DNA of 64,000 bases from an uncultured Erysipelotrichaceae bacterium (GTDB taxonomy: Bacteria; Bacillota_I; Bacilli_A; RF39; UBA660), in the NCBI GenBank assembly GCA_902775285.1, contig CACYLI010000004.1, forward strand, positions 1-64,000, written 5' to 3'. How positions within the stretch are numbered: the first letter of the stretch is position 1; each line of letters starts with the position of its first letter. Positions 17,516 through 25,881 of this stretch are shown here, piece by piece. The notes below the pieces were generated by a model, which saw nothing but the letters and a program-made list of their open reading frames with translations, ran no database searches and had not been told where the DNA came from. Made by a program: the position numbers and the translations under genes.

Positions 17516-17527
17516 CCAAGTCTTTTT
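17501..17527 (+). terminator. Terminator of the obg operon
   Basis: AGGCTTGGT (17501-17509) / ACCAAGTCT (17515-17523) with one G-T pair. The stop codon is in the loop and T-run follows. Confidence 0.8.
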
Positions 17528-17530
17528 AAT

Positions 17531-17559
17531 TTGCAATTGTGAAAAAGATGAGGTATAAT
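17531..17559 (+). promoter_or_regulatory. Promoter of the 17593-18432 gene pair
   Basis: -35 TTGCAA (17531-17536), 17-base spacer, -10 TATAAT (17554-17559), four bases after the preceding terminator. Transcription should start near 17566, after the in-frame GTG 17539. Confidence 0.8.
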
Positions 17560-17592
17560 ATGCATGTTTTCAAAAAGGGAAAAGGAGGAAAT

Positions 17593-18057
17593 ATGAGAAA
17601 TATTGATAGTATTTGCGCTAGTAATTTATCTTATGAAGAAAAAATACAGGAATTAGAATATGAAAAAGAATTAGCAAGTTCTATGATAGAAGAAGCACAA
17701 AATCAAATAACTAGTGCTGATGAAGCAGTATCAAAATTAAATGATGGTAAATATCTACCATTAATGATAGAAGCAAGAAAATATTTTGTAGATAGACTTA
17801 AATGGGAAATACCATCTTCTGTAGCTACTATTGGAGTTGGAGCTTATGGTCTTACAAATTTTATTAATATCATACTAGGAAAAATTCCAACAGACAATAT
17901 GTCTGTAGAAAAATTATTTGCTATAATTTTTGCTACATCATTTGGAACAACCACTTCATTAATTCTTGCTAAATCATTAGTAGATAACACTATTGATCTT
18001 GGTAAATATAATAGATCAATTGAAGCATATCAAAGAAGACTTAAAAGCAAAAAATAA
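17593..18057 (+). CDS. Small membrane protein with N-terminal coiled coil
   Basis: 154 aa; ATG 17593 follows AAAGGAGG (17581-17588), the strongest ribosome site nearby. An acidic helical N-terminus (IQELEYEKELASSMIEEAQN) leads to two hydrophobic segments (VATIGVGAYGLTNFINIIL; LFAIIFATSFGTTTSLILA) and a basic C-terminus (QRRLKSKK). The topology suggests a hairpin in the membrane with both ends inside. Family unknown. It resembles in layout the coiled-coil membrane proteins at 4904-8032 and may have a related scaffolding role; that is inference only. Confidence 0.75.
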   Translation: MRNIDSICASNLSYEEKIQELEYEKELASSMIEEAQNQITSADEAVSKLNDGKYLPLMIEARKYFVDRLKWEIPSSVATIGVGAYGLTNFINIILGKIPTDNMSVEKLFAIIFATSFGTTTSLILAKSLVDNTIDLGKYNRSIEAYQRRLKSKK

Positions 18058-18081
18058 TACAAAATAATTAAGGAGAGAAAA

Positions 18082-18432
18082 ATGCAAGAAAATTCGTTTA
18101 TTAATGGTAAAATTCCAGTTACTGGTAATGGAATGCATAAGACATATGAGGAAAGTATTATAAAAATGATTTCATATAAATATGATTCAATATTTAATGC
18201 ATATAACAATGAATTATTTATAGATGAATTGGGATACTTACGTTATGCAGCTGACTATAATGAATATAAGAGATATAGTACAAATGCTAATATGAAGAAA
18301 GTTGTTATTATAAATATTTTATATACCTATGATGATAAATTTTTAGTTGAACTTATTGATCCAAAAATATTAAATATGCATTTAATGCATGAAGAAAAAT
18401 TAAGAAATAATGAAAAAGTTTTAAAATTATAA
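18082..18432 (+). CDS. Hypothetical protein
   Basis: 116 aa, starting at ATG 18082 after AAGGAGAG, 24 bases behind the previous gene and in the same transcript. A mixed alpha/beta pattern is likely (KKVVIINILYTYDDKFLVEL looks like a strand pair). No signal peptide, membrane segment or known motif. Function unknown. Confidence 0.7.
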   Translation: MQENSFINGKIPVTGNGMHKTYEESIIKMISYKYDSIFNAYNNELFIDELGYLRYAADYNEYKRYSTNANMKKVVIINILYTYDDKFLVELIDPKILNMHLMHEEKLRNNEKVLKL

Positions 18433-18445
18433 TTTCATTTTATAA

Positions 18446-18467
18446 AGACTAAATTAGTCTTTTTTTT
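18446..18467 (+). terminator. Terminator after the 18082 gene
   Basis: AAAGACTA (18446-18453) / TAGTCTTT (18457-18464) with a 3-base loop and T-run. Confidence 0.75.
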
Positions 18468-18479
18468 ATACTCAAAAAT

Positions 18480-18488
18480 TGGTATAAT
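18480..18488 (+). promoter_or_regulatory. Extended -10 promoter of the yqeG-yqeH-mutL-miaA operon
   Basis: TGG-TATAAT (18480-18488) with no good -35. The first start codon lies 23 bases downstream. Confidence 0.6.
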
Positions 18489-18511
18489 TTTATATAAGGG
18501 AAGTGGCTTAA

Positions 18512-19036
18512 ATGGTAGAAAAATATATGCCTGATATATATCAAAAAAGTATATATTATATAAATTATGATAAATTATATAAAAAAGGAATTAGATGTAT
18601 TATATTTGATTTAGATAATACAATTGCTCCTCCTCATGTTAAAACTGCAACTAAAAGACTTAAAAAACTGTTTGACGAACTAAGAGATAAAGGATTTAAA
18701 GTTGTTATTATGTCTAATTCACCTAAACATAGAATTGAACCATTTAAAACATATTTAAATGTTGATGCTTGTGCTTTTTCATTAAAACCAAGTAAGAATA
18801 AATACGAAAGAATTATGGAAAAATTTAAATATAAATCAACTGAACTAGCAGCAGTAGGGGATCAATTACTTACTGATATTTATGGTGCTAATAAATTAGA
18901 TATTACAAGTATTTTAGTTAATCCATTAACTCCACATGACTATAGTATTACTTTAATAAATAGAATATTTGAAAAATTCATTTACACTCGTCTTGCTAAA
19001 AATGAATTATTAATAAGGGGAAAGTATTATGAGTAA
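18512..19036 (+). CDS. yqeG: YqeG-family HAD phosphatase
   Basis: 174 aa. HAD superfamily IIIA phosphatase with DLDNT (33-37) as nucleophile motif, then VVIMSNSP (motif II), KPSKNKYE (motif III) and VGDQLLTDI (motif IV). The family is usually encoded next to yqeH, as here, but its natural substrate is not settled. Starts at ATG 18512 after AAGGGAAGTGG; its end overlaps yqeH by 8 bases. Confidence 0.92.
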   Translation: MVEKYMPDIYQKSIYYINYDKLYKKGIRCIIFDLDNTIAPPHVKTATKRLKKLFDELRDKGFKVVIMSNSPKHRIEPFKTYLNVDACAFSLKPSKNKYERIMEKFKYKSTELAAVGDQLLTDIYGANKLDITSILVNPLTPHDYSITLINRIFEKFIYTRLAKNELLIRGKYYE

Positions 19037-20030
19037 AAAGTGTATTGGTTGTGGTAGTGTTTTACAATCTTTAAATGTAGATAAGGAAGGATTTGTAAAA
19101 TCAAATGTTTATGATAAAAGTGAGTATTGTGAAAGATGTTTTAAAATAATTCATTATGGAGAATATAGTGTTTTAGATAAAAAAATAGATACAGATGGAA
19201 TAATAAGAAATATAAATAGTGATAAATATGCAAGTGTAGCAATATTAATTGACTCATTAAATATAAATAATTCTATAAAAAATTATATAAATAGATTTAA
19301 ATGTAATAAATATATTTTAATTACTAAAAGGGATGTTTTACCTAAAAGTTTAAAAGAAAAAAAATTAATAGAGTATTTTAAAAATAATATATATGATACT
19401 CCTAATATTATGTGTATATCTAGTATTAAAAACTATAATATAGATGCATTTTTAAATAAAATTAGAAAAGATAATGTTAAAAGAATTTATATAGTTGGTT
19501 TTACTAATAGTGGTAAAAGTACTTTTATAAATCATATTTTAACAAGTAATTTAAAAAGTCCACAGATTACTACAAGTTCAATTCCTAATACAACAGCATC
19601 ATATATTACTATTAAATTAGATAATAAATTAACTATAGTAGACACTCCAGGATTTATAGATACTAATGCTATATATAATTTCGTAGATTATAAAAAGGTT
19701 GTAAAACTTTATCCAAAAAAAGAAATTAGAGTTAAAACTTTTCAAGTTAAAAGTGGTTATGCTATTGTAGTAAATGATATACTTAGAATTGAAAATATTT
19801 CTAATAAAACAAATAGTTTTAGTTTTTATATGAATGATAAATTAAGATATGAAAAGATTAAATCTAAAAATGATAAATTAACTATTCTTCCAAGTATAAA
19901 TTATGATATTTTAGAAAGTACAGATGTTTTAATAAATGGTCTTGGCTTTATTAGAATTACAAAAGTAGGAAGTATTAAAATAAACGTATTAGATTTAAAG
20001 CTATTAAGTAAAAGAAAGAGTATGATATAA
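19029..20030 (+). CDS. yqeH: Ribosome-assembly GTPase YqeH (circularly permuted)
   Basis: 333 aa. An N-terminal zinc finger (Cys5, Cys8, Cys34, Cys37) is followed by a circularly permuted G domain: TKRD (G4) comes before GFTNSGKST (G1, about 157-165) and DTPGF (G3). The C-terminal part matches the RNA-binding TRAP-like region of YqeH. It functions in 30S subunit maturation. It overlaps yqeG by 8 bases, and its stop shares one base with the mutL start. Confidence 0.94.
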   Translation: MSKKCIGCGSVLQSLNVDKEGFVKSNVYDKSEYCERCFKIIHYGEYSVLDKKIDTDGIIRNINSDKYASVAILIDSLNINNSIKNYINRFKCNKYILITKRDVLPKSLKEKKLIEYFKNNIYDTPNIMCISSIKNYNIDAFLNKIRKDNVKRIYIVGFTNSGKSTFINHILTSNLKSPQITTSSIPNTTASYITIKLDNKLTIVDTPGFIDTNAIYNFVDYKKVVKLYPKKEIRVKTFQVKSGYAIVVNDILRIENISNKTNSFSFYMNDKLRYEKIKSKNDKLTILPSINYDILESTDVLINGLGFIRITKVGSIKINVLDLKLLSKRKSMI

Positions 20031-21817
20031 TGTCAAAAATAAATGTAATGAATGATGAACTAATTAATAAAATAGCAGCAGGAGAAGTAGTTGAAAGAAT
20101 TTGCAATGTTGTTAAAGAATTAGTTGAAAATAGTATTGATGCAGGAAGTAAAAACATTAAAATTGAGTTAATTGAAAGTGGAAGCAAATCTATTAAAATA
20201 GTTGATGATGGTATTGGAATGAGTAAAGAAGATAGTGTTCTTTGCTTTAGTAGACATGCAACTAGTAAGATTAAAAATGAAAGTGATTTATATTTTATAA
20301 ATACACTTGGTTTTCGTGGTGAAGCCTTAGCAGCAATCGCAGCAGTTAGTAATACTTATTTAGATACCTTTGATGGAAAAGAATCAACTATGATTAATAT
20401 AAAAGCAGGTAAAATAATAAGTAATAAAACTGGAAGTAAGAGAAAAGGGACTATTATAGAAGTAAAAGAGCTTTTTTATAATACACCAGCTAGACTTAAA
20501 TTTATGAAATCACCGCAGACTGAGTTATCTAATACTGTATCAATTATTGAAAAAATAGCTTTATCTCATCCTAATATTTCATTTACTATAATAAATGATA
20601 ATAAGCAAATATTTAAAACAACGGGAAGTAATGATTTATATAAAACTATATTTGAAATATTCGGAGCTAATACAGCCAAAAATATGATTAAAATATCATG
20701 TGAAAATTATGATTACATAATTAATGGTTTTATTAGTAATATTAATTTATCTAAATCTAATAGAAATAATATGATAACATTAGTTAATGGAAGAGTTGTA
20801 ACAAATAAAGATGTAAATAGATGTATTAAAGATGCTTATCATAGAGTTCTTGCTGATAATAAATATCCAATAGTTGTAATTAATATTGAAACAGATCCAA
20901 CTCTAATTGATGTTAATATTCATCCAACTAAACAAGATATTAAGTTTTCTAAAATAGAAAGTTTAACAGATTTATTATTTAATACAATAAGAAATGAATT
21001 AAATAATTCTGATAATGGATTTAAACCATATAAAGAGTCATTTAATAATTATGATTATAAAAATAGTTATAATAATTATATAGAAAATGAAGAAGATGAA
21101 ATAAATCCATATTTATTTAAAGAAGAAAAACATGTAGAAGAGATAAGATTAGATTTAAGTGAAAAAGAAATTAATTATGAAGAAGAGGATGTTAAAAGAG
21201 AAAATAAGTTTATTAAACCTGTTGGTCTTGCTCTTGGAACTTTTTTAATCGCAGAAGATGAAGATACAATGTATATGTTTGATATACATGCAGCAGATGA
21301 AAGACATAATTATGAATATATAGTAGATCAAATTGAATCTAAAAAAGTATATACAACTAATATGTTATTTCCAATAACTTTAGAGTATTCTACAAATGAA
21401 TTTATGCGTATTAAAGAACATATTGATGAAATAAAAGATTTAGGTATTAATGTAGAAGAATTTGATAAAAATACATTTAAAATATATTCTCATCCATCAT
21501 GGATAAAAGAAGGTTTTGAATACGATAGTATTAAAAAAATATTTGATTTAGTTTGTGAACATAAAGGTAAGTTTGATAAAGCTAAATTTGTAGATAATGT
21601 ATGTGCTAGTGTAGCATGTAAGATGAGTGTTAAAGCAAATACTCATATTTCTTATGAAGAACAAGTAAGAATTATTGATAATCTATTTAAATGTAAATTC
21701 CCATACACTTGTCCTCATGGAAGACCTACACATATGAAGTATCCTTTAATTGAACTAGAAAAGATGTTTAAAAGAGTTAATTTTTCAAAAGAAATGGGGT
21801 ATGATGATGAAAGATAA
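20030..21817 (+). CDS. mutL: DNA mismatch repair protein MutL
   Basis: 595 aa. The N-terminal GHKL ATPase has KIAAGEVVE, ELVENSIDAG, DDGIGM and GFRGEAL. The C-terminal endonuclease motif, usually DQHAAxERxxYE, reads DIHAADERHNYE (418-429): the D, H and both E residues are kept, but Q is replaced by I. ACKMSVKA and CPHGRPTH complete the metal site. It should therefore be a nicking MutL, as in species without MutH. mutS is not in the window. The start overlaps yqeH by one base. The 3' end overlaps the small ORF at 21807. Confidence 0.96.
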   Translation: MSKINVMNDELINKIAAGEVVERICNVVKELVENSIDAGSKNIKIELIESGSKSIKIVDDGIGMSKEDSVLCFSRHATSKIKNESDLYFINTLGFRGEALAAIAAVSNTYLDTFDGKESTMINIKAGKIISNKTGSKRKGTIIEVKELFYNTPARLKFMKSPQTELSNTVSIIEKIALSHPNISFTIINDNKQIFKTTGSNDLYKTIFEIFGANTAKNMIKISCENYDYIINGFISNINLSKSNRNNMITLVNGRVVTNKDVNRCIKDAYHRVLADNKYPIVVINIETDPTLIDVNIHPTKQDIKFSKIESLTDLLFNTIRNELNNSDNGFKPYKESFNNYDYKNSYNNYIENEEDEINPYLFKEEKHVEEIRLDLSEKEINYEEEDVKRENKFIKPVGLALGTFLIAEDEDTMYMFDIHAADERHNYEYIVDQIESKKVYTTNMLFPITLEYSTNEFMRIKEHIDEIKDLGINVEEFDKNTFKIYSHPSWIKEGFEYDSIKKIFDLVCEHKGKFDKAKFVDNVCASVACKMSVKANTHISYEEQVRIIDNLFKCKFPYTCPHGRPTHMKYPLIELEKMFKRVNFSKEMGYDDER

Positions 21818-21977
21818 TTTAGACTTTAGTATATTAGAGGAAGCTAGTAATTTTTTACAAGAAATAATGGATAAATATGGTTGGGAAATGAATTCTAAAG
21901 GTGAAATAATAGATAAGAAAACAAAAGAAGTAATAATGAATGAAGAAAAATTAAAGGAAATAAACGAAAATGAGTAA
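21807..21977 (+). CDS. Small acidic ORF bridging mutL and miaA
   Basis: 56 aa from ATG 21807; starts at 21801 or 21804 are equally possible and give 58 or 57 aa. GGGG (21797-21800 region) serves as ribosome site. It overlaps the mutL end by 11 bases and the miaA start by 8, so it fills the gap exactly, in the manner of a translationally coupled gene. The sequence is acidic and helical (DFSILEEASNFLQEIMDKYG ending EINENE). Function unknown. Confidence 0.65.
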   Translation: MKDNLDFSILEEASNFLQEIMDKYGWEMNSKGEIIDKKTKEVIMNEEKLKEINENE

Positions 21978-22848
21978 AATTATTGTTATAGCTGGTCCAA
22001 CCGCAACATATAAAACAAAAATATCTATAACACTTGCTAAAATGTTTAATGCCGTTATTATGAATGCTGATTCTACTCAAGTTTATAAAGAACCATTAAT
22101 TGCTACTGCTAAAATAACTGAAAGTGAAAAAGAAGGTGTTCCTCATTATTTATTCGATATAGTTTCTTTAGATAATGAATACACATTATATGACTATCAA
22201 AAAGATGGAAGAAGCCTTTTAGATAAATTTATTAAAGATAATAAGAATGTAATAATTGTAGGTGGATCAGGTCTTTATTTAAAAGCTCTTTTATATGATT
22301 ATAATTTAGAATTTACTCCTACAAAAAGAGTAGATTATAGTAATTATACAAATGATGAACTTAAAAAAATGGCTGATTCAATTGATAAAAATAATAATAT
22401 ACATGTAAATAATAGAAGAAGACTTGAAAGATATATTACTTTTTATAATGAAACAGGAAAAACTATTTCTAAAACATCTTCTATTAATAATAAAGTTTAT
22501 GATTTTACTATAATTGGTTTAAGAGCAGATAAAAATATTTTATATGATAAAATTAATAAAAGAGTAGATAATATGTTTGAAAATGGATTATTAGAAGAAG
22601 CGAGTGCTTTATATAAAAAACATTTTAATAAATTTTCAAGTATTATTGGATATAGAGAACTTGAATTATATTTTAAAAATGAAATATCTTTAGAAGAAGC
22701 TAAAGAATTAATAAAAAGAGATACTAGAAGATATGCTAAAAGACAATATACTTGGTTTTATAATCAAATGAAAGATATTGTATGGTTTGATGTTGATTAT
22801 GATAATATAAATAATACAATTAATGAAATAAAAAAATTTCTTGGTTAA
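21970..22848 (+). CDS. miaA: tRNA dimethylallyltransferase MiaA with an altered P-loop
   Basis: 292 aa. It adds the isopentenyl group to A37 of tRNAs reading U-starting codons. ATG 21970 follows AAGGAA. Family signatures are ADSTQVY, GVPHYLFDI, VGGSGLYLKAL, NNRRRLERYI and a C-terminal RRYAKRQYTWF. The P-loop, normally GPTASGKT, reads GPTATYKT (residues 9-16): the glycine before the catalytic lysine is Tyr14, encoded by TAT at 22009-22011. The IGTAKP segment is also changed (IATAKI). The enzyme may bind nucleotide differently or be impaired; the rest looks intact. Confidence 0.93.
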   Translation: MSKIIVIAGPTATYKTKISITLAKMFNAVIMNADSTQVYKEPLIATAKITESEKEGVPHYLFDIVSLDNEYTLYDYQKDGRSLLDKFIKDNKNVIIVGGSGLYLKALLYDYNLEFTPTKRVDYSNYTNDELKKMADSIDKNNNIHVNNRRRLERYITFYNETGKTISKTSSINNKVYDFTIIGLRADKNILYDKINKRVDNMFENGLLEEASALYKKHFNKFSSIIGYRELELYFKNEISLEEAKELIKRDTRRYAKRQYTWFYNQMKDIVWFDVDYDNINNTINEIKKFLG

Positions 22849-22861
22849 TCAAGAAATTTTT
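22834..22861. terminator. Bidirectional terminator between miaA and the transglutaminase-like gene
   Basis: AAATTTCTTG (22834-22843) / CAAGAAATTT (22850-22859). T-runs lie on both strands and the hairpin includes the miaA stop. Confidence 0.85.
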
Positions 22862-23786
22862 AATTTAGTTCTAAATATAAACTTTGATTGAAATTATGTT
22901 CTTTTTTATCGAGTTGTAATAATTTATTTGTGTTAATCATGAAGAAATTTCTATTATTGTTTTTATTTACTTCATCATCATCCCATGTTACATCTATATG
23001 CACCCATTTTTTATTTAAATAAACTACATTCCATACATGTTCTTCACTTGTTACTTTAAAATTAGGAATATTTAATCTATCTAAGAATAAAGCAAATGCA
23101 TCTGTATATCCACTACATAGTGCTTTTTTATTTATTAATGCACCATTTGCTTTATTAGATATTGTATTTTCATCTCCCTTTTTATAATCATCATCATATT
23201 TAATATTATTAATTAAATAATCATGTATTTTTTCAACATCTTTAATTGTATAATTTTCTTTTGTTATTTTATATTTTTTTAATATATCATCAATAATAAT
23301 ATCAATATTTGCTATTTCATCATTAGAATATAGTTTTTGTACAGATAAACTTATTTCATAATTATCACTTATTAATGTATTATATTTTGTATATGCATTA
23401 TAAGGACTAACATAATTATTTATTAAAGCAATAAATGAATCCTTTTCATCATTAGCAACTTCTGATACATCATCTATACATGTTGTATATTCAGTATCAC
23501 AATAGAAAGTGAAGTTTTCCCATCCATTATTTAAAACTGTATAATATATTTTTTTAATATCTTCTTTATTTTTAGGAATAAAGTTATCTGTTTCTGATAC
23601 AGTTTTATAAAGATATGTTCTATGATTGTAACTTTTTTCTGGTATTTTAATATTTTTTTGATTATATTTTCTTATTAAATTAGCTACATATAATACAGTT
23701 TTTTCTGGATTACTTGATACATAATATAAACACATTATTGATATCAATAACATAAGTATACTAAATAGTTTTCTCGTACTACTCAT
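22860..23786 (-). CDS. Membrane-anchored transglutaminase-like protein
   Basis: 308 aa. An N-terminal hydrophobic segment (LFSILMLLISIMCLYYV) would anchor it with the rest outside the cell. The transglutaminase-like cysteine protease triad is Cys224 (ALCSGYTDAF), His250 (EEHVWNVV) and Asp265 (HIDVTWDDD). Such domains act as peptidases or crosslinkers of cell-surface proteins; the substrate cannot be predicted. Start is at 23786 with GGTGATATT before ATG. It converges on miaA and shares its terminator. Confidence 0.85.
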   Translation of the reverse strand: MSSTRKLFSILMLLISIMCLYYVSSNPEKTVLYVANLIRKYNQKNIKIPEKSYNHRTYLYKTVSETDNFIPKNKEDIKKIYYTVLNNGWENFTFYCDTEYTTCIDDVSEVANDEKDSFIALINNYVSPYNAYTKYNTLISDNYEISLSVQKLYSNDEIANIDIIIDDILKKYKITKENYTIKDVEKIHDYLINNIKYDDDYKKGDENTISNKANGALINKKALCSGYTDAFALFLDRLNIPNFKVTSEEHVWNVVYLNKKWVHIDVTWDDDEVNKNNNRNFFMINTNKLLQLDKKEHNFNQSLYLELN

Positions 23787-23807
23787 AATATCACCATAAT
23801 AATTATA

Positions 23808-23834
23808 ACAAAAAAAGTAGATTAAAATCTACTT
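23808..23834 (-). terminator. rpsT terminator
   Basis: Arms 23815-23822 and 23827-23834 (AAGTAGAT / ATCTACTT); on the minus strand a run of seven or more T follows. Confidence 0.8.
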
Positions 23835-23836
23835 AT

Positions 23837-24088
23837 TTATTTTGAGTTTACTAATCTTTGTAATCTTGTCTTATATCTATCTCTAGTATTTGACTTAATT
23901 ACTCCTTTAGAAGCAGCATTATCTATTCTTTTAATAGCTACATCTAATAATTTAGAAGCTTCATCTTTAGAACTTGCTTTTTCAACTTTCTTAATAGCAG
24001 TTTTCATACTAGATTTTACATCATTATTTAGTGCAGTTTCTTTCTTTGTAATTAAAACTCTTTTTTTAGCACTTTTAATATTAGGCAT
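23837..24088 (-). CDS. rpsT: Small ribosomal subunit protein bS20
   Basis: 83 aa, beginning MPNIKSAKKRV as in other bS20 proteins. Start ATG (complement of 24086-24088) follows a strong GGAGGTGG; an in-frame GTG three codons earlier is part of that ribosome site. Rich in Lys and Arg, helical, with a conserved end TRDRYKTRLQRLV. It binds 16S rRNA early in 30S assembly. A single-gene unit with its own promoter and terminator. Confidence 0.96.
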   Translation of the reverse strand: MPNIKSAKKRVLITKKETALNNDVKSSMKTAIKKVEKASSKDEASKLLDVAIKRIDNAASKGVIKSNTRDRYKTRLQRLVNSK

Positions 24089-24115
24089 AAATTCCACCTC
24101 CTCAGGACTTCTTTA

Positions 24116-24144
24116 ATAATAACAAATAAATTTTAAAAAATCAA
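24116..24144 (-). promoter_or_regulatory. rpsT promoter
   Basis: Minus strand: -35 TTGATT (complement of 24139-24144), 17-base spacer, -10 TATTAT (complement of 24116-24121). Confidence 0.7.
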
Positions 24145-24213
24145 TTATTTTAATTATTATTTCGACATTTTTTCAATAATTTTAATAGTATATTATTATT
24201 AAGGAGATAATTT

Positions 24214-25128
24214 ATGAATAAATTTAGATTTAAAAATAAAAAAATAAAAAATATTCTATTAATACTATTTTTAATTATAACTACTTATACATATATAGTT
24301 ACATTCATTAATAAAGATATAAAAAATGACATAATAAATGAAATTAATTCAAAATATAATATTAAAAGTATAAATCTAAAAGATGAAATATTTTATACCT
24401 CTCTTAATAAAATTATAAATAAGGAAACAATAAAAAAAGTAAACGTTAGTAATAATGAACAAAATGATAAGATTATTGAAATAATAGATAATACAAATAA
24501 AATAAAAGATGAACAAATTAAAGATGAAAAGAAAATAGTATATATATACAATACACATGATACTGAAAAGTATTCACTTTTATTTGATAATGATTATTCT
24601 ATAGTACCAGATGTTAAAATAGCGTCATATATCTTAAAAGATTATTTAAATGATTTAGGGGTTTATTCTTTTGTACAAAGCAAAAGTATTAATGATTACT
24701 TAAAAAAGCATAAATTAAACTATAAAGGCTGTTATGAAGCAAGTAGATATTATTTAAAAGAAGAACTTAAAAATAATGATTATAAAATTCTTTTAGATAT
24801 TCATAGAGATTCAGTTAAAAGAAAATATACTTTATATGAATATAATAATGAAAAGTATGCTAAGGTATTATTTGTTTTAACTACTAAACATAAAAATTAT
24901 AAAGAAAATGAAAAATTTGCTAATTATTTAAATGATAGAATTAATAGTAAATATAAGGGATTAAGTAGGGGAATAATGAAAAGAAATGATGTTATTTTTA
25001 ATCAAGATTTAAGTAATAATGCAATATTAATTGAACTTGGAGGAGTTGATAATACATTAGAAGAAATAAATAATACAATTAAAGTTTTGTCTCTAGTAAT
25101 AAATGATTATATTAAGGAGAATTTATGA
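24214..25128 (+). CDS. spoIIP: SpoIIP-family peptidoglycan amidase/endopeptidase
   Basis: 304 aa. An N-terminal membrane segment (ILLILFLIITTYTYIVTF) anchors it, and the catalytic domain lies outside the cell or in the intermembrane space. SpoIIP hallmarks are VYIYNTHDTE (His115, Glu118), DIHRDSV (195-201, His197) and NQDLSNNAILIELGGVDN. In sporulating Firmicutes SpoIIP works with SpoIID and SpoIIM in septal peptidoglycan removal during engulfment. The start is ATG 24214 after AAGGAGA. Its stop overlaps the start of the next gene (ATGA). spoIID and spoIIM are not in the window. It could be a vegetative relative. Confidence 0.88.
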   Translation: MNKFRFKNKKIKNILLILFLIITTYTYIVTFINKDIKNDIINEINSKYNIKSINLKDEIFYTSLNKIINKETIKKVNVSNNEQNDKIIEIIDNTNKIKDEQIKDEKKIVYIYNTHDTEKYSLLFDNDYSIVPDVKIASYILKDYLNDLGVYSFVQSKSINDYLKKHKLNYKGCYEASRYYLKEELKNNDYKILLDIHRDSVKRKYTLYEYNNEKYAKVLFVLTTKHKNYKENEKFANYLNDRINSKYKGLSRGIMKRNDVIFNQDLSNNAILIELGGVDNTLEEINNTIKVLSLVINDYIKENL

Positions 25129-25460
25129 TAGAAGAAAGTGAAAATAAAAACACTTTACTTAAAGTATTATTGTTTTTATTCATTTGTTTTTTAATAATGT
25201 ATATATCTAAAGAAACTGGTCTTTATGAATATAAAGTTTATAATAAAACAAGACTTACAGAAGATGCAATTAAAGAATTTGAAAGTGATGTTAATAATGG
25301 TAAAAATGTTAATTTAAAAGATTATATTGTAACTGATAATAATGATTATTCTTCTATTTTTAGTAAAACTGGAAGAAGTATGGGTTCATTTATTGAGACT
25401 CTAATGAATGATGGAATAAAAAAAACACTCAAATTTTTAAGTGCTTTATTCTATGAATAA
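25125..25460 (+). CDS. Small single-pass membrane protein coupled to spoIIP
   Basis: 111 aa, starting in an ATGA overlap with spoIIP. One membrane segment (LLKVLLFLFICFLIMYI, about 12-28) is followed by about 80 outer residues (NNGKNVNLKDYIV; FSKTGRSMGSFIETLMNDGI). No family recognised. The tight coupling suggests it partners with the SpoIIP-like enzyme. Its last 15 bases overlap the convergent YigZ-like gene. Confidence 0.75.
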   Translation: MIEESENKNTLLKVLLFLFICFLIMYISKETGLYEYKVYNKTRLTEDAIKEFESDVNNGKNVNLKDYIVTDNNDYSSIFSKTGRSMGSFIETLMNDGIKKTLKFLSALFYE

Positions 25461-25793
25461 CATTGATGATACTTTAGTATAAGTACGAGTTAAATTTCCA
25501 CTTCCAAGTAATATTCCTCCAAAATAACGAATTACTATAATTAGGTGATTATTCTTATTTTTAATATGTAACAAGTCAATTAATGATCTAGTCGTACCAT
25601 TTGGTTCTTTATCTGAATAATTCTTTTCTTGTCCATTAATGCAGTATGCATATACTATATGTCTAGCTTTTTTATGTTCTTTTTTTAATTCTTCTATAAT
25701 TTTTGTAACTTCATCAACAGAATTAACTTCATATAATAACCCAATAAATTTTGATTTTTTAACTTCAATAAAACTTTCATTTAATTTTTTCAT
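25446..25793 (-). CDS. YigZ/IMPACT N-terminal domain protein (single domain)
   Basis: 115 aa. It matches the UPF0029/IMPACT domain: KSKFIGLLYEV, ARHIVYAYCI, SDKEPNGT and VIRYFGGILLGSGNLTRTY. Bacterial YigZ proteins are usually about 200 aa with a second (DUF1949) domain; here the protein ends right after the first domain. Human IMPACT and yeast Yih1 regulate Gcn2, but the bacterial role is unclear. No Shine-Dalgarno is seen upstream of the ATG. The 3' ends of this and the preceding gene overlap by 15 bases. Confidence 0.85.
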   Translation of the reverse strand: MKKLNESFIEVKKSKFIGLLYEVNSVDEVTKIIEELKKEHKKARHIVYAYCINGQEKNYSDKEPNGTTRSLIDLLHIKNKNNHLIIVIRYFGGILLGSGNLTRTYTKVSSMLFIE

Positions 25794-25811
25794 AATTAAA
25801 TTTTATAATAT

Positions 25812-25841
25812 TTTATAATAAAAATGAAGTATTTTTGACAA
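25812..25841 (-). promoter_or_regulatory. Promoter of the YigZ-like gene
   Basis: Minus strand: -35 TTGTCA (complement of 25836-25841), 18-base spacer, -10 TATAAA (complement of 25812-25817). The -35 overlaps the divergent promoter's -35. Confidence 0.6.
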
Positions 25842-25864
25842 TAATATAAAATACACGATATAAT
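25835..25864 (+). promoter_or_regulatory. Promoter of the 25882 gene
   Basis: -35 TTGACA (25835-25840), 18-base spacer, -10 TATAAT (25859-25864). Both hexamers are perfect. Confidence 0.8.
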
Positions 25865-25881
25865 TGAAGTGGGTGAAGTGT

